Source: Trachelipus rathkii (lineage: Eukaryota > Arthropoda > Malacostraca > Isopoda > Trachelipodidae). Taken from it: a stretch of 64,000 nucleotides of DNA. The DNA is taken from the NCBI GenBank assembly GCA_015478945.1, contig JABUQX010078328.1, positions 67,501 to 131,500 of the forward strand, read 5' to 3'. Numbering within the stretch: position 1 is the stretch's first letter; the number at the start of each line of letters is the position of its first letter. The notes under the pieces were generated by a model, which saw only the letters and a list, made by a program, of their open reading frames with translations, had not been told where the DNA came from and did not search any database. A program made the position numbers and the translations under genes. Positions 62,280-64,000 of the stretch are shown here, piece after piece.

Positions 62280-64000
62280 TAAACATATACATATATATAA
62301 ATATTTATTCTCCAAATTATAATATAATACACTAGAATTTAACATTATTTTAGTATATCGAGTTCTTAATGGCAAATCCATATTTAAGATTGATTTTAAA
62401 AAAAACTACATTTTTGCTAAAAAAAAAAATTTATATAATGAATATATAACAGTCCTTTTTCTGTCTCTAATTTAAATGTTTATTTTCTCTTAAATGTTAT
62501 TTTTACACAAGATTGTATTAAGTCTTCCTTACTTCACTTTTTTATTAGCGTATTATTAAACTTATTATCCAAACAGTAACTAAAATAATAGTATATGAAA
62601 AAGAAACGTTTATTTATAAAACAAGGGAGGGTACTCTTGACTAAAGAACCAGAAATAATCACAATAAATGATACGATAATAAATTGGAACTTCGTAGTAC
62701 AGAAAAGAGAAAATATAGTAATTTAAAGTCTCAAAGAGTTCTTTCAGCTGTCCATGTTTAAAGTTTACTCGCCTATTTTCTCTAATTGCACAGAAAGAAA
62801 AGATCGAACTTTTATATTTAGAAAAACGTATTAAACAATATATTTCTATATATATAATATATTATAATATATATAATAGTTTATATATTCTATAGTTTAT
62901 ATAGTATATATATTATATTATATAATATAGTATAATATATAGTATATTATTATATATATTAAATGATATTTATTTTATTTATATTATAGTTTATATTTAT
63001 TTGTATAAAAAGTAAAGGTAACTCATTATTCAATACTTGAGTAATTTATTTGATAAATTTAGTATTTATACATTCAATTTCTAAGTTTTAAAAATAAAAA
63101 TAAACATTTTTCAGGGAGCGAAGATTCAGAAAGTTTTAAAACGTTTTAACTATTTATTCTATTTTGTTTTATTTTTTTAACGATCTATTCTAATTGCGCG
63201 TCTTGAAATATGGGAAAAACGTTTGAGCGTTAACAGATGTGGATTTATTTTAGCCATTTTTGGCTAGATTTTATATAATATTATTATATAATACATATAT
63301 TATATATACTATTAATATTATATTATTATTTAATTAAAAATATATATCTATAATATAATATATATATACTATATCTATATTATTATATTAACTATATATA
63401 TATATATATATATATGATATCACTCTCGTTTCAGTAATGAAGGATGAATGCCAAAATTTTATTATATTTTCTGCTGTCCATATTATTGTTTTAATAATAA
63501 AAAATGTACAGTCATCTTTTCTAGCGAACAATTTTTACGAAAACTGTGAAGGTTTGGATGTTATAGATGGATCACAAAAAGACGTTCAAATAAGCTTCCC
63601 GAGTGGAGACTTTTAATTATTTTTCTTATTTTATAAAATTTATCTGCAAGTGAATAAACTGTTCGTAGCTAGTGTAGAATTGGTATTATGTCGCTTTTTT
63701 TTTATTTGTAATAAATAGATTTGTTCTATAATTATAATACTTCATTATTAATTAAATTAGTTATTTCATGCTGGTCGGTGTGGCAACTTTTCTTACTTGA
63801 TTCGGTAAATGCTCGGCATATCGAAACAAACGTCACAGTCATACATTTGAATAGCCAACAAATTATGAAATGAATTGGTGTTGAGCGGTACCAACAAAAT
63901 ATCTTTTCGGTAAAAATTGATTTACCCCATCATTTCAAAATTCATAGAACGATGAAGATTTTTTTTTTAAATTGAAAAAAAATTTGATTTGGTCATTAAA
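62280..64000. other. AT-rich right end of the window
   Basis: AT microsatellites at about 62,840-62,965 and 63,265-63,415 lie in unique AT-rich sequence. A mixed patch at 63,420-63,620 and the last 250 bases show no recognisable coding motif. Confidence 0.5.

Noticed and set aside
62014..62322. Overlapping open frames of Arg/Glu and Ser/Leu repeats on both strands
   Set aside because: Translation of the (GA)n microsatellite.

Overview
This window is eukaryotic and looks like an arthropod nuclear genome, probably a crustacean. The evidence is a perfect block of the arthropod telomeric unit (TTAGG, seen as CCTAA) at 46,591-46,671, two spliced terminal exons of an ionotropic-receptor-type channel, transposon families common in arthropods, and very heavy (ATT)n, (AT)n, (TAG)n and (GA)n microsatellites. 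No tRNA, rRNA, operon, CRISPR or bacterial gene is visible. The window is very AT-rich and almost all coding signal comes from decayed mobile elements. Their reading frames change about every 100-200 bases.

Layout. 1-620: a Ty3/Gypsy reverse transcriptase fragment (+ strand). 620-10,480: gene-free sequence with many long homopolymer runs, possibly poor consensus. 10,480-25,310: a 15 kb microsatellite desert of ATT-, AT- and TAG-type repeats, interrupted by a G-rich, almost C-free stretch at about 17,100-18,980. 25,310-29,106: a less AT-rich patch containing the only convincing host gene, the last two exons of an ionotropic receptor (28,641-28,801 and 29,000-29,106), plus a possible upstream pore exon and a lysine/alanine-rich histone-H1-like fragment. 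29,107-36,000: AT-rich filler and microsatellites. 36,010-43,340: a decayed Ty3/Gypsy retrotransposon on the minus strand, with gag-like sequence, RT, RNase H and integrase in the expected order. 43,350-48,360: AT-rich sequence with a minisatellite of TGACCT units, a Merlin-like zinc-ribbon fragment beside the telomeric repeat, a dispersed repeat and a (TTA)n tract. 48,363-55,960: a non-LTR retrotransposon (+ strand; endonuclease, RT, RNase H) split by a 2.4 kb hAT transposon at 52,745-55,156 that has matching inverted ends and a near-perfect 8-bp target duplication. 55,960-58,403: AT repeats, a SINE-like patch, an ATCGAT-containing tandem repeat and a second copy of the dispersed repeat. 58,404-60,450: a relic of an arthropod DNA-transposon family whose protein is usually annotated as uncharacterized. 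60,450-64,000: AT-rich filler with (AT)n and (GA)n tracts.

The genes do not form a pathway. The story is one chemosensory-type receptor end in a landscape of nested, decayed transposons and simple repeats. I found no convincing new cellular system. The most useful leads are the hAT-in-LINE nesting, the receptor gene, the TGACCT array, the strand-asymmetric G-rich tract and the under-described transposase family.
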